Positions 6,001-8,212 of a stretch of DNA of 8,212 nucleotides are shown here, in pieces. Within the stretch, counting starts at the first letter, position 1. Each line of letters starts with the position of its first letter. The DNA is from Dehalococcoidia bacterium (GTDB lineage: Bacteria; Chloroflexota; Dehalococcoidia; Dehalococcoidales; UBA1222), in NCBI GenBank assembly GCA_009776515.1, contig WRNP01000012.1, positions 1-8,212 on the forward strand. The letters run 5' to 3'. The notes below the pieces were generated by a model. The model worked only from the letters and a program-made list of their open reading frames with translations. It was not told the DNA's origin and did no database searches. Made by a program: the position numbers and the translations under genes.

Positions 6001-6996
6001 GTTGCGGTTGATGACCCGCCGATACAGATCATTAAGATCGGAGGTGGCAAATCGTCCGCCGTCAAGCTGCACCATGGGGCGCAGATCTGGCGGCAGCACC
6101 GGCAGGACGGAGAGTATCATCCAAGACGGCTTGTTACCGCTACGCCGAAAGGCCTCTGCCAGCTGAAGCTGCTTGCTAGCTTTGCGACGGCGCTGGCCAG
6201 ACGAGGAGTGGGTTTCCTGCATAAGCTTCTGGCACAGTTCGTCCAGTTTGATATCGGAGAGTAGCTTAAGAACGGCCTCGGCACCCATGGCGGCATCAAA
6301 GACATGGCTGTAGCGCTGCCGGAGTTCCTGGAACTGATTTTCGGTGAGGAGCTCCCCTTTGGCCAAATCCTTAAGCGCTCCGATGCGTATCGGCATGTCC
6401 TCATGCAGCCGGGCAATCTCTTCATCAGCGTCACGGCGAACCTGGTTGACCTCCTCCACCGATGCCCCGCCCTTCTCCATGGCCTTGACGCGGGCTTCAG
6501 CCGCATCCCGTCGCTCGGCTATCTCACGCTCAAAGCGCGCCTCAAGGTCACTGATAGCCTGACGCCGCTCCGCCTCCCTGACCTCCGTGATAATATAATG
6601 CGAAAAATAGATGACGCGCTCCAGGCTGCGGGCAGACAGATCCAATAGCAACCCCACGCGGCTGGGGATACCCCGTGCAAACCATATATGACTCACCGGC
6701 GAGGCGAGCTCAATGTGCCCCATGCGTTCGCGGCGCACCTTAGCCCGGGCAATCTCCACTCCGCACTTATCACACACAATGCCCTTAAAACGCACCCGCT
6801 TATATTTACCACAGACACATTCGAAATCCTTAACCGGACCGAAGATGCGTTCGCAAAAAAGCCCGTCGCGTTCCGGCTTGAGGGTGCGATAGTTTATGGT
6901 CTCGGGTTTGACAACTTCGCCGTAGGACCAGCTTTGAATCTGTTCCGGCGAAGCCAGCGACACCCGTACGGCATTAAAATCGTTGACTTCCAGCAT
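3061..6996 (-). CDS. rpoC: DNA-directed RNA polymerase subunit beta' (RpoC), complete
   Basis: This 1311-residue catalytic subunit of RNA polymerase synthesises RNA together with RpoB, the alpha dimer and omega. Visible parts, in order: zinc site 1 Cys60, Cys62, Cys75, Cys78; clamp segment [20 protein letters not shown] (101-120); a charged, probably coiled-coil insertion at about 136-205; the rudder/switch region ending [20 protein letters not shown] (389-408); the catalytic loop NADFDGD (514-520), with Asp516, Asp518 and Asp520 holding the active-site magnesium; the bridge helix around 787-828 ([16 protein letters not shown]); zinc site 2 Cys842, Cys915, Cys922, Cys925; and the trigger loop around 946-975, with no large insertion. 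A Lys-rich linker (1050-1060) and a CKAC pair in a charged tail (Cys1269, Cys1272) are lineage-specific. AAGGAG lies nine bases before the ATG. Length and domain set fit Chloroflexota RpoC. The first 352 codons are repeated upstream. Confidence 0.98.
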   Translation of the reverse strand: [1311 protein letters not shown]

Positions 6997-7027
6997 GTGG
7001 CATCTCTCCTTAGAATTTAGCTCGGCA
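5940..7027. repeat. Tandem repeat, copy 1 (inside the intact rpoC)
   Basis: This stretch covers rpoC codons 1-352 plus 31 bases of the upstream intergenic region. It recurs at 7125-8212 with a constant offset of 1185 bases and no difference that I found. The left edge is sharp: base 5939 (C) and base 7124 (A) differ, and everything from 5940/7125 onward matches. The repeat unit is therefore 5940-7124, i.e. the rpoC 5' part, the whole intergenic region and a 77-base tail of the gene before it. Confidence 0.95.
7003..7011 (-). promoter_or_regulatory. Ribosome binding site of rpoC
   Basis: AAGGAGAGA on the minus strand; its AAGGAG core ends nine bases before the ATG at 6994-6996. The identical site is present before the duplicate at 8188-8196. 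The whole gap between the upstream stop (7048-7050) and the rpoC start is 51 bases, which suggests an operon rather than a separate promoter. It also contains AGTTAA-G-TTAACT at 7036-7048. Confidence 0.75.
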
Positions 7028-7047
7028 TCGTGAGACAGTTAAGTTAA

Positions 7048-7124
7048 CTAATCGCTCTCTTCTTCTTTCGCTTCTGATTCAGCCTCGGCCCCATCTGCCG
7101 CCATCTCCGCCACCACGGCCCCAA
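7048..7124 (-). other. rpoB: Probable 3' end of rpoB, as a duplicated fragment
   Basis: These bases encode 25 residues and a TAG stop: a short start [12 protein letters not shown] and a strongly acidic tail with EEESD at the very end. It lies 51 bases before rpoC, where rpoB ends in nearly all bacteria, and RpoB proteins often carry variable acidic C-termini. I infer that it is the tail of rpoB, carried along in the duplicated unit. The tail itself has no diagnostic motif, so the identity rests on position only. The rest of rpoB would lie beyond the right edge. Confidence 0.5.
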
Positions 7125-8181
7125 GTTTTTCATTGCGCACGATAATATCCGGCGCGCCTATGTCCATTAGATGGCGCAGTCGATTGTTGCGGTTGATGAC
7201 CCGCCGATACAGATCATTAAGATCGGAGGTGGCAAATCGTCCGCCGTCAAGCTGCACCATGGGGCGCAGATCTGGCGGCAGCACCGGCAGGACGGAGAGT
7301 ATCATCCAAGACGGCTTGTTACCGCTACGCCGAAAGGCCTCTGCCAGCTGAAGCTGCTTGCTAGCTTTGCGACGGCGCTGGCCAGACGAGGAGTGGGTTT
7401 CCTGCATAAGCTTCTGGCACAGTTCGTCCAGTTTGATATCGGAGAGTAGCTTAAGAACGGCCTCGGCACCCATGGCGGCATCAAAGACATGGCTGTAGCG
7501 CTGCCGGAGTTCCTGGAACTGATTTTCGGTGAGGAGCTCCCCTTTGGCCAAATCCTTAAGCGCTCCGATGCGTATCGGCATGTCCTCATGCAGCCGGGCA
7601 ATCTCTTCATCAGCGTCACGGCGAACCTGGTTGACCTCCTCCACCGATGCCCCGCCCTTCTCCATGGCCTTGACGCGGGCTTCAGCCGCATCCCGTCGCT
7701 CGGCTATCTCACGCTCAAAGCGCGCCTCAAGGTCACTGATAGCCTGACGCCGCTCCGCCTCCCTGACCTCCGTGATAATATAATGCGAAAAATAGATGAC
7801 GCGCTCCAGGCTGCGGGCAGACAGATCCAATAGCAACCCCACGCGGCTGGGGATACCCCGTGCAAACCATATATGACTCACCGGCGAGGCGAGCTCAATG
7901 TGCCCCATGCGTTCGCGGCGCACCTTAGCCCGGGCAATCTCCACTCCGCACTTATCACACACAATGCCCTTAAAACGCACCCGCTTATATTTACCACAGA
8001 CACATTCGAAATCCTTAACCGGACCGAAGATGCGTTCGCAAAAAAGCCCGTCGCGTTCCGGCTTGAGGGTGCGATAGTTTATGGTCTCGGGTTTGACAAC
8101 TTCGCCGTAGGACCAGCTTTGAATCTGTTCCGGCGAAGCCAGCGACACCCGTACGGCATTAAAATCGTTGACTTCCAGCAT
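7048..8181 (-). CDS. Truncated duplicate of rpoC fused in frame to a probable RpoB tail
   Basis: The open frame has 377 codons. Residues 1-352 are identical to the start of the intact RpoC: zinc site 1 (Cys60, 62, 75, 78), the clamp segments, the charged insertion and the lid/rudder region up to DIIVRNEK. At the duplication joint (7124/7125) the frame runs on into 25 residues with an acidic end that are foreign to RpoC. The catalytic loop, bridge helix, trigger loop and second zinc site are all absent, so it cannot polymerise RNA. It keeps the rpoC ribosome binding site (8188-8196) and start codon, and would be translated between rpoB and the full rpoC. If real, the product would be a clamp/zinc-finger fragment that might compete with RpoC for partners or be degraded. 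It is most simply a by-product of the tandem duplication or of misassembly, and I would not assume a function. Confidence 0.75.
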   Translation of the reverse strand: [377 protein letters not shown]

Positions 8182-8212
8182 GTGGCATCTCTCCTTAGAA
8201 TTTAGCTCGGCA
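7125..8212. repeat. Tandem repeat, copy 2 (reaches the window edge)
   Basis: This is the second copy of 5940-7027, running without visible differences to the last base of the window, which stops 31 bases into the intergenic region before the duplicate ATG. The joint at 7124/7125 lies inside the CCAAG-TTTTTC string. Because the copy is still continuing at the edge, its true right end and the intact rpoB gene cannot be seen. Confidence 0.95.
8188..8196 (-). promoter_or_regulatory. Ribosome binding site of the duplicate rpoC fragment
   Basis: This is the same AAGGAGAGA as before the intact rpoC, with the same nine-base spacing to the ATG at 8179-8181. The fragment would be expected to be translated if the operon mRNA covers it. 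Confidence 0.7.

Overview
The window most likely comes from a bacterium of the Chloroflexota, probably Dehalococcoidia-like. This is an inference. The RpoC N-terminus (start [19 protein letters not shown]), its charged insertion after residue 135 and the absence of the proteobacterial trigger-loop insertion fit that phylum best, and the RimI-type acetyltransferase, the small zinc-ribbon protein and the methyltransferase have a similar look. No rRNA, tRNA or CRISPR array was seen.

Left part (1 to about 1250) is accessory sequence. It starts with a degenerate direct repeat (55-98) that looks like a transposon end. A lower-GC gene for an uncharacterised protein family (248-712) follows; its best ribosome binding site and ATG are one base out of frame with the body of the gene. 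Next comes a decayed IS5-family transposase on the minus strand (about 784-1230), broken by stops and frameshifts, with a possible IS terminus at 767-784. Positions 1-237 hold no gene I can defend, only the repeat and short overlapping open frames. The 560 bases between 713 and 1272 hold only the IS remnant.

Middle part (1273-2948) holds a RimI-like N-acetyltransferase (+), convergent with a 76-residue zinc-ribbon protein (-) that has its own plausible promoter. A short remnant of a DUF4143-type ATPase (+, about 2107-2277) comes next, followed by a class I SAM-dependent methyltransferase (-) with no visible Shine-Dalgarno sequence.

Right part (3061-8212) is the RNA polymerase operon, read right to left. 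A complete rpoC (3061-6996, 1311 residues) has all catalytic and zinc-binding residues. Upstream of it is a second, truncated copy of the rpoC 5' part (7048-8181): 352 residues identical to RpoC, joined in frame to a 25-residue acidic tail that is probably the C-terminus of RpoB. The two copies are offset by exactly 1185 bases, run 5940-7027 and 7125-8212, and the second copy reaches the very end of the window. This is the signature of a tandem duplication of [rpoC 5' third + intergenic + rpoB tail]. It is either very recent or an assembly artefact, and it would leave both rpoB and the full rpoC intact. It is the most notable structure in the window. I see no convincing evidence for a new defence or other multi-gene system.
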